37,159 nucleotides of DNA from Rhodospirillaceae bacterium. GTDB lineage: Bacteria > Pseudomonadota > Alphaproteobacteria > Puniceispirillales > Puniceispirillaceae. The stretch is from the NCBI GenBank assembly GCA_011522725.1, contig WTIL01000004.1, positions 3,220 through 40,378 of the forward strand, read 5' to 3'. Within the stretch, counting starts at the first letter, position 1, and every line of letters begins with the position of its first letter. Both the position numbers and the translations under genes were made by a program. The notes beneath the pieces were generated by a model. That model ran no database searches, was not told the DNA's origin, and saw only the letters and a program-made list of their open reading frames with translations. Positions 1 through 9,293 of the stretch are shown here, in pieces.

Positions 1-1352
<1,352 letters not shown>

Positions 1353-1371
1353 CACCTGTCAGGAGGCCCCG

Positions 1372-1986
1372 ATGCTTGCCCTTTATTACTCCCGCAAATC
1401 CTGCGCCTACGCGCCGCATATCCTGCTGCATGACGCCGGCGCCGCGTTCGAGGCACGCCATATCGATTTCGCCACCGGCGAGCAGAACGGGCCCGAATTT
1501 CTGGCGATCAATCCCAAGGGGCGCGTCCCGGCCCTGGTCACGCCAGACGGGATCCTGACCGAGAACCCGGCCATCCTTCTCTATATCGCGCAGACCCACC
1601 CGCAGGCCGGGCTGGCGCCGACCGAACCCTTTGCGCTGGCGCGCGCCCAGGCCTTCAACATGTTCCTTGCCTCCACTGTCCATGTCGCCCATGCGCACAA
1701 GCACCGGGGCGCCAGATGGGCCGATGACCCGGCCGCCCATGCCGCCATGACAGCCAAGGTGACAAGCAACATGGCGATGTATGCCGGCATGATCGAAGAG
1801 CATTATTTGAAGGGGCCGTGGGTGCTCGGCGACAGCTATTCGATCTGCGATCCCTATCTTGCGCTGATCACCAGATGGCTTGGCGATGACGGCGTGAGGC
1901 TGGCCGATTTTCCAAGGCTGGCGGCGCATGACGCGTTGATGCGCACGCGGCCGTCTATGCAGGCTGTGCTGCCGCTCTACGACTGA
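1372..1986 (+). CDS. Glutathione S-transferase family protein
   Basis: A 204-residue protein with the standard two-domain GST layout. The N-terminal thioredoxin-like domain runs to about residue 80, with Ser10-Cys11 at the active-site position (YYSRKSCAYAPH), the cis-proline loop in NPKGRVPAL and the glutathione-binding TENPAILLYIA. An all-helical domain follows, with the GDSYSICDPYLAL segment typical of helix 6. Cys11 suggests a beta-class-like bacterial enzyme that may form a mixed disulfide with glutathione. A strong AGGAGG ribosome site lies 7-8 bases before the ATG. It starts 19 bases after the HD oxygenase stop and is probably cotranscribed with it. Its substrate cannot be read from sequence, and a direct part in phosphonate breakdown is only suggested by position. 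Confidence 0.88.
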   Translation: MLALYYSRKSCAYAPHILLHDAGAAFEARHIDFATGEQNGPEFLAINPKGRVPALVTPDGILTENPAILLYIAQTHPQAGLAPTEPFALARAQAFNMFLASTVHVAHAHKHRGARWADDPAAHAAMTAKVTSNMAMYAGMIEEHYLKGPWVLGDSYSICDPYLALITRWLGDDGVRLADFPRLAAHDALMRTRPSMQAVLPLYD

Positions 1987-1995
1987 CATCTACGC

Positions 1996-2032
1996 AAAAA
2001 AAGGGGCCGCGCCGGATATCTCCGGCACGGCC
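1996..2032 (-). terminator. Intrinsic terminator of the cupin gene
   Basis: On the - strand an 11-bp stem (2022-2032 with 2005-2015) contains a single G.U pair and closes a 6-base loop. It is followed by two Cs and a run of seven Ts (A-run at 1996-2002 on +). It lies 45 bases beyond the stop of the cupin gene and just past the stop of the converging GST gene. There is no T-run on the + side, so it should act mainly on leftward transcription. Confidence 0.85.
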
Positions 2033-2077
2033 GCATGTCACGCAGATTTCAGACTGGCGGCCTTGCGCCACCCTGCC

Positions 2078-2446
2078 TCAGGCTGATTTCCAGGGGCCGA
2101 AATCCTTACCGGTCTCGACGATCTCGTACATGATGCAGGGCTCGTCGCCATCGACCCAGCCATCATGGCCCGGGGCGAAATAATAGGCGTCGCCCGCCTT
2201 CACTGTGATCTCGCTGCCGTCGTCATGGATGCAGGTCATCTGGCCCGCGACGATCACACCGACATGGCCTGCCTGGCAGCTGTCGCCGCCGACCACCGGC
2301 TTGATGCATTCGGACCAGCGCCATCCCGGCTGCAGGACAAGCCGCGAGGCATTCATGTTGCCGAGCTTGACCACCTCGACATGCGCTTTCGGCGGAGACT
2401 TGACCTCGTCCGCGTCATCAAAGGATTTCTTGTACAGATTCGCCAT
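2078..2446 (-). CDS. Small single-domain cupin protein
   Basis: A 122-residue cupin. The beta-barrel motifs are seen in PGWRWSECIKP, then GHVGVIVAGQMTCIHDDG, then AGDAYYFAPGHDGWVDGDEP. Motif 1 has few of the usual histidine ligands: there is GH at the start of the second strand and PGHDGW in motif 2, so metal binding is possible but not of the full HxH-E-H kind. The start is supported by GGGAGAG 5 bases before ATG 2446. It is separated from the upstream cyclic-nucleotide-binding gene by 209 bases, so it probably has its own promoter, and it ends at a good terminator. Function is unknown. The neighbourhood (flavoprotein demethylases, phosphonate oxygenases) hints at a role in small-molecule catabolism or sensing, without proof. 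Confidence 0.8.
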   Translation of the reverse strand: MANLYKKSFDDADEVKSPPKAHVEVVKLGNMNASRLVLQPGWRWSECIKPVVGGDSCQAGHVGVIVAGQMTCIHDDGSEITVKAGDAYYFAPGHDGWVDGDEPCIMYEIVETGKDFGPWKSA

Positions 2447-2655
2447 GGTTCTCTCCCGTAAATCGACTTCTTAGAATTGTCTTGTCTTCAAAAATCGTCC
2501 CGCCACCCGGCCTGTTGCCAACCGGCCTGTTGCCACCCGGTCTGTCGCCGGTCGGTGCGGGATATGACGCCGTGAAACAGGCGCCGGCAGCGGCAATGCC
2601 GCTGCGTATTAGCAAAAGCGTATATGAAAAACGGGACCGGGGAAACCTGTGTGCC
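2447..2655. other. Intergenic region with short repeats between the cyclic-nucleotide-binding and cupin genes
   Basis: No convincing gene is present. It holds a three-copy 15-base tandem repeat at 2505-2549 and a small perfect hairpin (GCAGCGGC / GCCGCTGC around AAT) near 2587-2606 without a T-run. A - strand reading frame crosses it (GGNRPVGNRPGGG) but it runs into the cupin gene out of frame and resembles no known protein. The promoter for the cupin gene should lie here, but I cannot identify a clear one. Confidence 0.5.
2505..2549. repeat. Three-copy 15-bp tandem repeat
   Basis: Three adjacent copies of ACCCGGCCTGTTGCC lie at 2505-2519, 2520-2534 and 2535-2549. The second copy differs by one base and the third by two. 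The unit is a multiple of three and the region is non-coding as far as I can tell. It lies about 60-100 bases upstream of the cupin start and could be a regulator-binding array or simple slippage. Confidence 0.8.
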
Positions 2656-3018
2656 CTAGCCAATCAATCTGTCGCCGAAGTTCGGCCAGTTGCGGACGCA
2701 ATAGATGATGAACGGGTCGCTGGCCGCGATGCGGTCCTTCAGCACCTGCTCGGGGATACGGGTGATCCGCGATTTCTCGACGACCGTTCCGGTAAAATAG
2801 CGCGCGTCATTCTCGAACAGGGTCTTGTAGACCCCGAGGATTTCACCGGCCCCCACGAAGATTCCGCGCTGGACCGAACCGCCTACCTCGCGCGACAGTT
2901 CTACCTTGCCGACCTGAACGATGAACCCGTCACCGTCGGTGCCGCCCTGCTCGAACAGCACCGTGCCGGCCTCCATCGTTTCGGTCGGAAACACATTTGC
3001 CAGATCGGCGACCTGCAT
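2656..3018 (-). CDS. Stand-alone cyclic-nucleotide-binding-domain protein
   Basis: A 120-residue protein that is almost wholly one CRP-type beta-roll. Recognisable parts are AGTVLFEQGGTDGDGFIVQVGKVELSR, then VGAGEILGVYKTLFENDARYFTGTVVEKSRITRIPEQVL. The GE of the phosphate-binding cassette is kept, but the following residues depart from the consensus and the usual Arg-Ala pair is altered, so ligand binding is uncertain. There is no DNA-binding, kinase or membrane domain. It follows the FAD oxidoreductase by 20 bases, with a strong GGAGGAGG ribosome site before ATG 3018, so it is clearly the last gene of the flavoprotein operon. It may be a small regulator or subunit for those enzymes; that is inference from position only. 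Confidence 0.8.
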   Translation of the reverse strand: MQVADLANVFPTETMEAGTVLFEQGGTDGDGFIVQVGKVELSREVGGSVQRGIFVGAGEILGVYKTLFENDARYFTGTVVEKSRITRIPEQVLKDRIAASDPFIIYCVRNWPNFGDRLIG

Positions 3019-3038
3019 GACATGCCTCCTCCGGTTGC

Positions 3039-4346
3039 TCAGCCAAGAACAGAGAAGCTGCTTTCCTCGTTGATCTCGCGCTTGCGCGAATAGAACCCGA
3101 CATCGATATCCCGCCCGATATAAGGCAGCGTATATTGCAGCGGCGCGACGTCATGATCTGCCCCGCCCTCGCAATAATCGATAAGGGCGGCCATCATCTT
3201 GCCGGCGATCGGGGCGTTCTTGTACTGGTTGCCGCTCGACCCGCAGGCCATGTAGAAGCCGCCGAGCGAGGATTTGTCATAGATCGGAATCCAGTCGGTC
3301 GAGGCATCGTAGAGATCGACCACACCGCGTGACTGCGAGGGGATGCCGAGGCTTGGCACACGCTGGCCATAGCGCATGACCTGATTGTTCCACTGCTCGG
3401 TGAAGTCGCCGTCATATTCGCGGTCGTTCTCGGTCCACATATGCGGATCGCACTCGGGATCCTCGCTTCCGATCAGGATGTTGTTGCCATGCTCCGGGCG
3501 GATGTAGCAGGCGATGTCGCTGTCCGAGACAACCATGCCGAGACTGTCGAAATCGAACCCTTCGGGCGCCGGCACATGCGCCACTTCCTGGCGAAGCGGC
3601 CTTGTCTTGATGGTCATTTCATCAGTGACCCCGGCAAGCCCGTTGATATGGGCCGATCCCGGGCCGGCGACATTGACGACGACCTTGGCATGGATCTCCT
3701 CGCCGGAAGCCAGCTTCACACCGCGGACGCGGCCGTCTTCCTTCAGGATTTCGACCACCTCGACGCCAAGGCGGAATTCCGCGCCGTGCTGGCGCGCGGC
3801 ATCGGCGAGGTTCTGCGACGACAGGGCCGGGTCTGTCACATAGCCACCATTCGGCCAGTAGAGCGCGCCGCCGATCCGGTTGCCGTTGGCCGTGCCGAAT
3901 TCCGGATCATCGATCCGGCGCGGCGGCGAGAAACTGTCCAGCGAATAGATCGGCAGCTTGTCCAGAATGGCCGCCTCGTCCCACTCCTCGACCGGGATAT
4001 CAAGGTCGCGGCTGTTCTCGAGATGCTTGTCCAGATTGCCGTTGGCCTCGGTGCGCATCACCATGCAGCCGCATTCCTTGAACTGCGCCAGCGCATGCCC
4101 GTCGGGCAGTCCCAGATACGCCTTCCAGTCGCGCCAGTAATGATAGCCTTCCCAGGCGAAGGCGGTGCCGTCGAAGGTCGAGTAATGCATGCGGATGATG
4201 GCGCATGAACCAGCGGTCGATCCGTGGCCGATCTGGGCATTGCGGTCGAGCGACAGCGTCTTCCAGCCGTTCTTGGCCATTTCAAAAGCGACGGCGGTGC
4301 CGATAACACCGGTGCCGATGATGATTGCGTCGGGTTGCTGGCTCAT
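3039..4346 (-). CDS. FAD-dependent oxidoreductase of the DAO (sarcosine/D-amino-acid oxidase) family
   Basis: A 435-residue single-domain flavoprotein. The N-terminal dinucleotide fold is clear: GTGVIG at residues 11-16 and an acidic residue ending strand 2 (LSLDRN, Asp35). The DAO core follows, with NVAGPGSAHINGLAG in the middle and a C-terminal FAD-contacting stretch (FYMACGSSGNQYKNAPIAGKMMAALI). It has no folate-binding GCV_T domain. Such proteins oxidise secondary or tertiary amines, for example sarcosine, methylated glycines or D-amino acids. It lies 34 bases after the dimethylglycine-dehydrogenase-like gene and 20 bases before the cyclic-nucleotide-binding gene. A purine-rich GAGGAAGAGG site precedes ATG 4346. 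The family is secure; a second demethylation step after the large enzyme is an inference. Confidence 0.85.
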   Translation of the reverse strand: MSQQPDAIIIGTGVIGTAVAFEMAKNGWKTLSLDRNAQIGHGSTAGSCAIIRMHYSTFDGTAFAWEGYHYWRDWKAYLGLPDGHALAQFKECGCMVMRTEANGNLDKHLENSRDLDIPVEEWDEAAILDKLPIYSLDSFSPPRRIDDPEFGTANGNRIGGALYWPNGGYVTDPALSSQNLADAARQHGAEFRLGVEVVEILKEDGRVRGVKLASGEEIHAKVVVNVAGPGSAHINGLAGVTDEMTIKTRPLRQEVAHVPAPEGFDFDSLGMVVSDSDIACYIRPEHGNNILIGSEDPECDPHMWTENDREYDGDFTEQWNNQVMRYGQRVPSLGIPSQSRGVVDLYDASTDWIPIYDKSSLGGFYMACGSSGNQYKNAPIAGKMMAALIDYCEGGADHDVAPLQYTLPYIGRDIDVGFYSRKREINEESSFSVLG

Positions 4347-4380
4347 GGCCTCTTCCTCACTTCAGACTTGGTACTGTTGT

Positions 4381-6786
4381 TCAGCCACGCATAACCGCGC
4401 CGGCAGGATCATAAGGCGACGGCGCGATCACTTTCACTTCACGCTCCACCCCGACGATATGCGAGGTCAGGTCGGTCCCGACTTCGGCAAGGTCGGCATT
4501 GACCAGCGCCATGGCGAGCGACTTGCCGACCGTGTGGCCATAACCGCCCGACGTGACAAAGCCGACCTTGTTGCCGGACGACCAGACCGGCTCGTAGCCG
4601 CTGGCATCGGCACCGTCCGCCGCCACCTCGAGGGTGACAAGGCGTTGCGCCGGGCCATTGCCGTCACGCTCGGCAAGCGCTGCCTCACGGCCGACAAAGG
4701 CCTCCTTGTTCCAGTCGATCCAGCGATCCATGCCGGTCATGCCGGGCGTGTAGCCTTGCGTGAATTCGGCCGACCAGATGCCGTAGCTCTTCTCGAGCCG
4801 CAGCGACAGCAGCGCGTTGAAGCCATATTCGCTGATCCCGAGATCGGCGCCCGCCTCGAGCAGCATGCGGCGCAGCGCGATGTGATCGCCCATCCGGCAG
4901 CTGATCTCGTAACCGGCCTCGCCGGTCACCGACAGGCGCCCGACCTTGGCCCGGATCAGGCCGATATCGAAATTGCCGCATCCCATGAAGGACAGGTCGC
5001 CGACCGGACCGTCTGTCAGACGTTCGATCACCGCCCTGGAATTCGGACCGGACAACGAGAAGCCGGCCATTTCCTCGCCAAGGTCGCGAATGGTCACGCC
5101 ATCCTGCATGTGATCGTCGAACCAGCGCATGTGCCAGCGGCGAAGATAGTAGGACCCCATGATCCACCAGGTGCCGTCGCCCCAGTTGAACAGGGTCAGA
5201 TCACCCTTCAGGCGGCCATCATGTCCAAGCGCCACGGCAAGCCGTGCGCGGCCGGGAGCCGGCAGCTTGGTCGCGAAGACACTGTTCAGCCATGCCTCGG
5301 CATTCGGGCCGCTGACTTCGAAGCGCGAGAAGCCGGTAATGTCGAGAAGACCCACATTTTCGCGAACCGCGCGGCATTCCCCGCCGACAATGTCGAACGC
5401 GTTGGAGCGCTTCAGCGACGGCGTCTCGGCAAATCCCTGCGGTGCGAAATAGAGCGGCACCTCGAGGTCCCAGCTGTTGCCCCAGACCGCGCCGGCGGCG
5501 GTCATGTCGGAATGGGCAGGTGCCATCTTCAGCGGCCGGCCGGCAGGAAGCTGTTCGTTGGGATAGGTCATCACGAACCGGCGCGAATAGAACTGGCCGG
5601 TGGTCTGCCTGATATATTCCTTGTTTTCGGCGAACGGGCCGTAACGGGCCACATCCATGCCATAGACATCGGCCTCGGGCTCGCCATGGATCATCCATTC
5701 GGCAAGCGACTTGCCGACGCCGCCGCCCTGCAGGAAGCCGGCCATCACCGCACAGGCGGACCAGTAGTTCTTCTTGCCGGGCACCGGTCCGACCAGCGGG
5801 TTGCCGTCCGGCGAGAAAGTGAAGGCGCCATTGACCCAGTTCCGCACACCGGCATTCTGCAGCACCGGATAGCGCTCGAAGCCGAGGGTGAGCTCGTTTT
5901 CGATCCGGTCGACATCCTCCTGCAGCAGTTCGATGCCGTAATCCCACGGCGCGCCGTCCATCATCCAGTGCTGGTGGTTGATCTCGTAGATGCCGAGCAG
6001 CATGCCCTTCTGGTCCTGCCGCATATAGGTGAAGCCCTCGAGATCGACGACGAGCGGGAGCTCCTTGTCGAGCGCCTCGACCTCGGGAATGGTCTCGGTG
6101 AGAAGATAATGGTGCGCCAGTGGCGAGACCGGAAGCTCGATGCCGGCCATCCGGCCCACCTGCTTGGCCCACAGGCCGGCGGCATTGACGACATGCTCGC
6201 AGCTGATGGTCCCCTTCTCGGTCACCACATCCCAGCCCTCGGCGGTCTGGTTGAGTTCCAGCACCCGGTTATGCTCGATCACCGTGGCGCCGTTCTTCTT
6301 TGCCGCGCCGGCATAGGCCAGAACCGTACCGGTGGTATCGACATAGCCTTCGCGGTCAGCCCAGAGACCACCCAGAATGCCATGGGTCGACAGGACCGGG
6401 CACATCTCGCCGGCTTCCTCGGGCGTCACGAGCCGGACATCCTCGATGCCGATGCTCTGATAGACGCGGTAGGCGGATTGCAGCCATTCCCAGCGGTCCG
6501 GCGTGCCGGCAAGTGTCAGGCCGCCGGTCATATGCATGCCGACGGACTGACCGCTTTCTTTCTCGATCTGGCTGAGCAGATCGATGGTGTAGGCCTGCAG
6601 AGAGGAAATGTTCGGATCCGCGTTCAGGGCATGGACACCGCCGGCGGCATGCCAGCTCGATCCGGCGGTCAGGACCGACCGCTCGATCAGGCAGATGTCG
6701 GACCAGCCCATCTTGGCGAGATGGTAGATAATCGAGGCGCCGACGACGCCGCCTCCAATAACGACAACACGGTAATGCGAATTCAT
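4381..6786 (-). CDS. Dimethylglycine/sarcosine dehydrogenase-type flavoprotein with folate-binding domain
   Basis: At 801 residues this matches bacterial dimethylglycine dehydrogenase-like enzymes. A DAO domain spans about 7-365 with GGGVVG at 11-16. SSWHAAGG at 43-50 contains His46, the position that carries covalent FAD in dimethylglycine and sarcosine dehydrogenases. A short FAO_M linker follows to about 425, then GCV_T (about 430-690) and GCV_T_C (about 700-795) domains of the aminomethyltransferase type. These enzymes remove an N-methyl group and pass the carbon to tetrahydrofolate as 5,10-methylene-THF. The exact substrate (dimethylglycine, sarcosine or another methylamine) cannot be fixed from sequence. 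A GGGGGAG ribosome site precedes ATG 6786. It is the first gene of a three-gene operon. If the nearby TmpA/TmpB pair makes glycine betaine, this enzyme could act further down the same route to glycine. Confidence 0.88.
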   Translation of the reverse strand: MNSHYRVVVIGGGVVGASIIYHLAKMGWSDICLIERSVLTAGSSWHAAGGVHALNADPNISSLQAYTIDLLSQIEKESGQSVGMHMTGGLTLAGTPDRWEWLQSAYRVYQSIGIEDVRLVTPEEAGEMCPVLSTHGILGGLWADREGYVDTTGTVLAYAGAAKKNGATVIEHNRVLELNQTAEGWDVVTEKGTISCEHVVNAAGLWAKQVGRMAGIELPVSPLAHHYLLTETIPEVEALDKELPLVVDLEGFTYMRQDQKGMLLGIYEINHQHWMMDGAPWDYGIELLQEDVDRIENELTLGFERYPVLQNAGVRNWVNGAFTFSPDGNPLVGPVPGKKNYWSACAVMAGFLQGGGVGKSLAEWMIHGEPEADVYGMDVARYGPFAENKEYIRQTTGQFYSRRFVMTYPNEQLPAGRPLKMAPAHSDMTAAGAVWGNSWDLEVPLYFAPQGFAETPSLKRSNAFDIVGGECRAVRENVGLLDITGFSRFEVSGPNAEAWLNSVFATKLPAPGRARLAVALGHDGRLKGDLTLFNWGDGTWWIMGSYYLRRWHMRWFDDHMQDGVTIRDLGEEMAGFSLSGPNSRAVIERLTDGPVGDLSFMGCGNFDIGLIRAKVGRLSVTGEAGYEISCRMGDHIALRRMLLEAGADLGISEYGFNALLSLRLEKSYGIWSAEFTQGYTPGMTGMDRWIDWNKEAFVGREAALAERDGNGPAQRLVTLEVAADGADASGYEPVWSSGNKVGFVTSGGYGHTVGKSLAMALVNADLAEVGTDLTSHIVGVEREVKVIAPSPYDPAGAVMRG

Positions 6787-6808
6787 CGCGCGCTCCCCCT
6801 TGCACCGG

Positions 6809-6836
6809 AATATTCAGCAATAATCTCAATCTGCAA
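6809..6836 (-). promoter_or_regulatory. Possible promoter of the flavoprotein operon
   Basis: On the - strand TTGCAG (6831-6836) is followed after 16 bases by AATATT (6809-6814). Transcription would start about 15 bases before the dehydrogenase ATG at 6786, leaving just room for its ribosome site. The match is modest, and other AT-rich boxes occur in this divergent intergenic region. Confidence 0.3.
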
Positions 6837-6920
6837 CACAGGCTTGTCCACCAGTTTCTTTCAGGCCGACGACTAGTTGGCGGTTTTCGCCCCCGCACAT
6901 TGTTTAAAGCCCATCTTTGG

Positions 6921-6949
6921 CTGGCAAAATTGCGTGGCCATTCTATAGT
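6921..6949 (+). promoter_or_regulatory. Probable promoter of rnd-lptCAB
   Basis: CTGGCA (6921-6926, four of six to TTGACA) and TATAGT (6944-6949, five of six to TATAAT) are separated by exactly 17 bases. Transcription would begin near 6956, about 65 bases upstream of the chosen RNase D start. This argues against the earlier GTG at 6952 as start codon. Confidence 0.45.
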
Positions 6950-7020
6950 GGGTGCGGGCCCTCGCGGGGCATTCCTGTGCAGCAATCCGGCCCACCACAA
7001 TCACGGACCCGGACCGGCAA

Positions 7021-7632
7021 ATGGCTGTTTTTCTGCATCATGACGATCTTCCCGAAGGCGTCGATTTCGGCCCGTCTGTGGCAATCGACACCGAGACCAT
7101 GGGGCTGAACCCGCTTCGTGACAGGCTTTGCCTTGTGCAGCTGTCTTCCGGCGACGGCGATGCGCATCTGGTCAAGGTCGGGCTGCCGGCAAAACCGGCA
7201 CCGCGTCTCGCCACGCTTCTGGCCGACCCCGCCGTGACCAAGCTGTTTCATTTCGCCCGCTTTGATCTCGCCAGCCTGATGCACGGCATCGGCCCGGTAT
7301 CGGGCCCGGTGTATTGCACGAAGATTGCCTCGAAGCTGTGCCGCACCTACACCGACCGCCACGGGCTGAAGGACCTTTGCTCGGAACTGATCGGGGTCGA
7401 GATTTCCAAGCAACAGCAATCATCGGACTGGGGCGCGGCAGAGCTGTCGAAGGCACAGCAGGATTATGCCGCCAGCGATGTTCTCTATCTGCACCGGCTT
7501 CGCGAACGTCTTGACGAGATGCTGGAACGGGAAGGACGCACCAAGATGGCGCAGTCCTGTTTTGAATTTCTCCCAACCCGCGCCGGCATGGACCTCGCCG
7601 GGTTCGACGAACTCGACATTTTCCATCACTAG
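7021..7632 (+). CDS. rnd: Ribonuclease D-type 3'-5' exoribonuclease
   Basis: A DEDD-y exonuclease of 203 residues when started at ATG 7021. Its catalytic residues are visible: Asp and Glu in AIDTETMGL, the next Asp in LFHFARFDL, and Tyr and Asp in DYAASDVLYL. It lacks the HRDC domains of E. coli RNase D, which is normal for the short alphaproteobacterial form. The role is trimming of tRNA and other RNA 3' ends. The frame is open back to a GTG at 6952, but that codon falls at the expected transcription start and the added residues do not look conserved, so 7021 is preferred. It is followed after 11 bases by lptC and probably heads an rnd-lptC-lptA transcript. Confidence 0.88.
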   Translation: MAVFLHHDDLPEGVDFGPSVAIDTETMGLNPLRDRLCLVQLSSGDGDAHLVKVGLPAKPAPRLATLLADPAVTKLFHFARFDLASLMHGIGPVSGPVYCTKIASKLCRTYTDRHGLKDLCSELIGVEISKQQQSSDWGAAELSKAQQDYAASDVLYLHRLRERLDEMLEREGRTKMAQSCFEFLPTRAGMDLAGFDELDIFHH

Positions 7633-7643
7633 GGCGAATCCTG

Positions 7644-8291
7644 ATGACAGACGAACAGGATAATGGCAGCCGCACACCCAGGTTTGCACCGCGGGAACGT
7701 GCCGATACCGACTCGCGCCAGCCATTCCGCACCAGCCTGATTTTTGTCGGGATCGGGATCATCCTTTCCTTTGTCACTGTGCTCTGGCTCGGCCTGTTCA
7801 ACGAGCAGGACGAAATTCGCCTCGATGTGACCGACATCAAGGTTGACGAGACTGGCGAGGTCGAACTGACAGGTGCCGTCTATCGGGGACAGACAGCCCG
7901 CGGCGAACCGTATGAAATCACCGCCGACACAGCGCGCGAACGTGATACCGGCGTGGTAGACCTTTCGGCGCCTGCCGCCGAACTGACACAGACCTCGGGC
8001 GATGTGGTCAATCTGACATCCTTGACCGGCGTCTATTTTCCACAGCGTGGTGAGATTGATCTAGCAGGTGACGTGGTGATCACAAGCCGTGATACCGGGC
8101 TCGTCATGACGTCGCAGGCGATTACCGCAAACCTCGATGCAGGCGAAATGGTCAGCGAGAATGCGGTTCGCGTCGAGAATGACAGTGGCGTCATCGTCGC
8201 CGACAGCATGCAGGTGGTAGAGCGTGGAGACCGCATCATTTTCGCCGGGTCACCGCGATTGACCTTGCGGGATGTCGGCGAGGCGCAATAG
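7644..8291 (+). CDS. lptC: LPS export protein LptC
   Basis: This 215-residue protein has one membrane anchor (about residues 31-52) after a short charged cytoplasmic tail. The rest is a periplasmic beta-jellyroll of the OstA/LptC type (DVTDIKVDETGEVELTGAVYRG, then repeating D-I and T-S strand patterns). LptC passes lipopolysaccharide from the inner-membrane LptBFG transporter to LptA. Sequence conservation is low in this family, and the call rests on topology, length and its place directly before lptA and lptB. The lptA start is placed 49 bases beyond the lptC stop; the lptA frame itself is open from within the end of lptC. Confidence 0.88.
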   Translation: MTDEQDNGSRTPRFAPRERADTDSRQPFRTSLIFVGIGIILSFVTVLWLGLFNEQDEIRLDVTDIKVDETGEVELTGAVYRGQTARGEPYEITADTARERDTGVVDLSAPAAELTQTSGDVVNLTSLTGVYFPQRGEIDLAGDVVITSRDTGLVMTSQAITANLDAGEMVSENAVRVENDSGVIVADSMQVVERGDRIIFAGSPRLTLRDVGEAQ

Positions 8292-8340
8292 GATTTTTCG
8301 GAACGACCTTCAGCCGCAGACAGGCTGCAGGAAAGAGGAG

Positions 8341-9165
8341 ATGACGGGACAGATGGCCGGAGCAGTATTTTCCAACCGCAACGAAGACCGAGCGAAACAC
8401 TGGCTGGCCCTGTCGGCCGGGATTGCCGTTGCAGCATTTCTTTTTTCCGGCGCGGCTCTGGCGCAGGACTCGGAGCCGATGACCGTCGAAGCGGACGATC
8501 TGCTGGAATGGAACCAGACCGAAGGCATCTATACCGCGACCGGCAATGCGGTGGCTGTCCAGGGCACGCGGACCATCCGCGGCGACGTTCTTGTTGCGCG
8601 CTATGACCCGGATGCCGAAACACAGGACATTGACGTGGTGACAGCCACGGGCGATGTGTCGTTCGAGGACGAGACGACCGAAGCGACCGGCAGCAAGCTC
8701 GTCTATAACATCGCCAATCAGGATTACAGCGTCGATGGGCCGAATGCGCGTGTTTCAGGCCGGCGCGGGGTAATCACCGCAGACAGGCTGATCACCCTGC
8801 AAACAGCAGATGACGAGAGCCAGACGATGACGGCGCGAGGCAACGCCGTCTATCGCGATTCGACGGGCCGGGTGTTCGCCGGCAACCTGCTTGTCGCGCT
8901 GTTCGACAGCGACGGCAGCCTGCAGACCATAGATGCCGAAGGCGATGTGACCGTCACAACCGAGGCCGGCCGAAGGGCCGACGGGGACGCCGCAACCTAC
9001 AGTGCGCTGACCGAGCAGGCCACACTGACCGGCAATGTCGTGATCGTGGATGGCGAGAGCACCATGAGTGGCGGCCGCGCCGAAGTTGATTTCAAGTCCG
9101 GCAACAGCCGCATGCTCTCGTCCGGCGCAGGCGGACGGGTCAGCGGCGTTCTGGTCACAAACTAG
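8341..9165 (+). CDS. lptA: LPS periplasmic bridge protein LptA
   Basis: A 274-residue protein with an N-terminal signal peptide: basic region to residue 20, hydrophobic stretch 21-37, and a signal peptidase site after ALA at 39-41, before QDSEP. The mature part is an OstA-like beta-jellyroll (MTVEADDLLEWNQTEGIYTATGNAVAVQG) with several repeats of the A-x-G-N-V type. It carries lipopolysaccharide across the periplasm towards LptD. The frame extends upstream to 8272 inside lptC, but ATG 8341 follows GGAAAGAGGAG and gives a normal signal peptide. ATG 8353 is a second possibility. A putative attenuator begins at the base after its stop. Confidence 0.88.
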   Translation: MTGQMAGAVFSNRNEDRAKHWLALSAGIAVAAFLFSGAALAQDSEPMTVEADDLLEWNQTEGIYTATGNAVAVQGTRTIRGDVLVARYDPDAETQDIDVVTATGDVSFEDETTEATGSKLVYNIANQDYSVDGPNARVSGRRGVITADRLITLQTADDESQTMTARGNAVYRDSTGRVFAGNLLVALFDSDGSLQTIDAEGDVTVTTEAGRRADGDAATYSALTEQATLTGNVVIVDGESTMSGGRAEVDFKSGNSRMLSSGAGGRVSGVLVTN

Positions 9166-9208
9166 GGGTGGCCTGCGAAGGTCAGGAAACCCGTTTTTTT
9201 CCGGGTTT
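9166..9208 (+). promoter_or_regulatory. Possible terminator/attenuator between lptA and lptB
   Basis: Directly after the lptA stop a stem can form from GGGT (9166-9169) with ACCC (9189-9192) and CCTG (9172-9175) with CAGG (9183-9186), with a 2x2 internal loop. It is followed by G and seven Ts (9194-9200), as in an intrinsic terminator. A second hairpin, AAACCCG (9187-9193) with CGGGTTT (9202-9208), uses the same ACCC arm and puts the T-run in its loop, so the two folds exclude each other. Partial termination or switching between lptA and lptB is therefore possible. No ligand or leader peptide is evident. Confidence 0.45.
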
Positions 9209-9293
9209 TCCGGCAGGTAACTGTTGACTGACCGTAACGTCATGTTGGATACCAAGATTACGGGGTTGCAGCAGAAAAGCGCGGCATGACGCG

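Noticed and set aside
2418-2663. 81-codon frame on - reading the 15-bp repeats as GGNRPVGNRPGGG
   Set aside because: Overlaps the cupin start out of frame, has no ribosome site and no relatives that I recognise.
4189-6876. 895-codon open frame on + opposite the dimethylglycine dehydrogenase-type gene
   Set aside because: It is a codon-bias shadow of a clear flavoprotein gene on the - strand; the translation is Arg/His/Asp-rich and matches no family.
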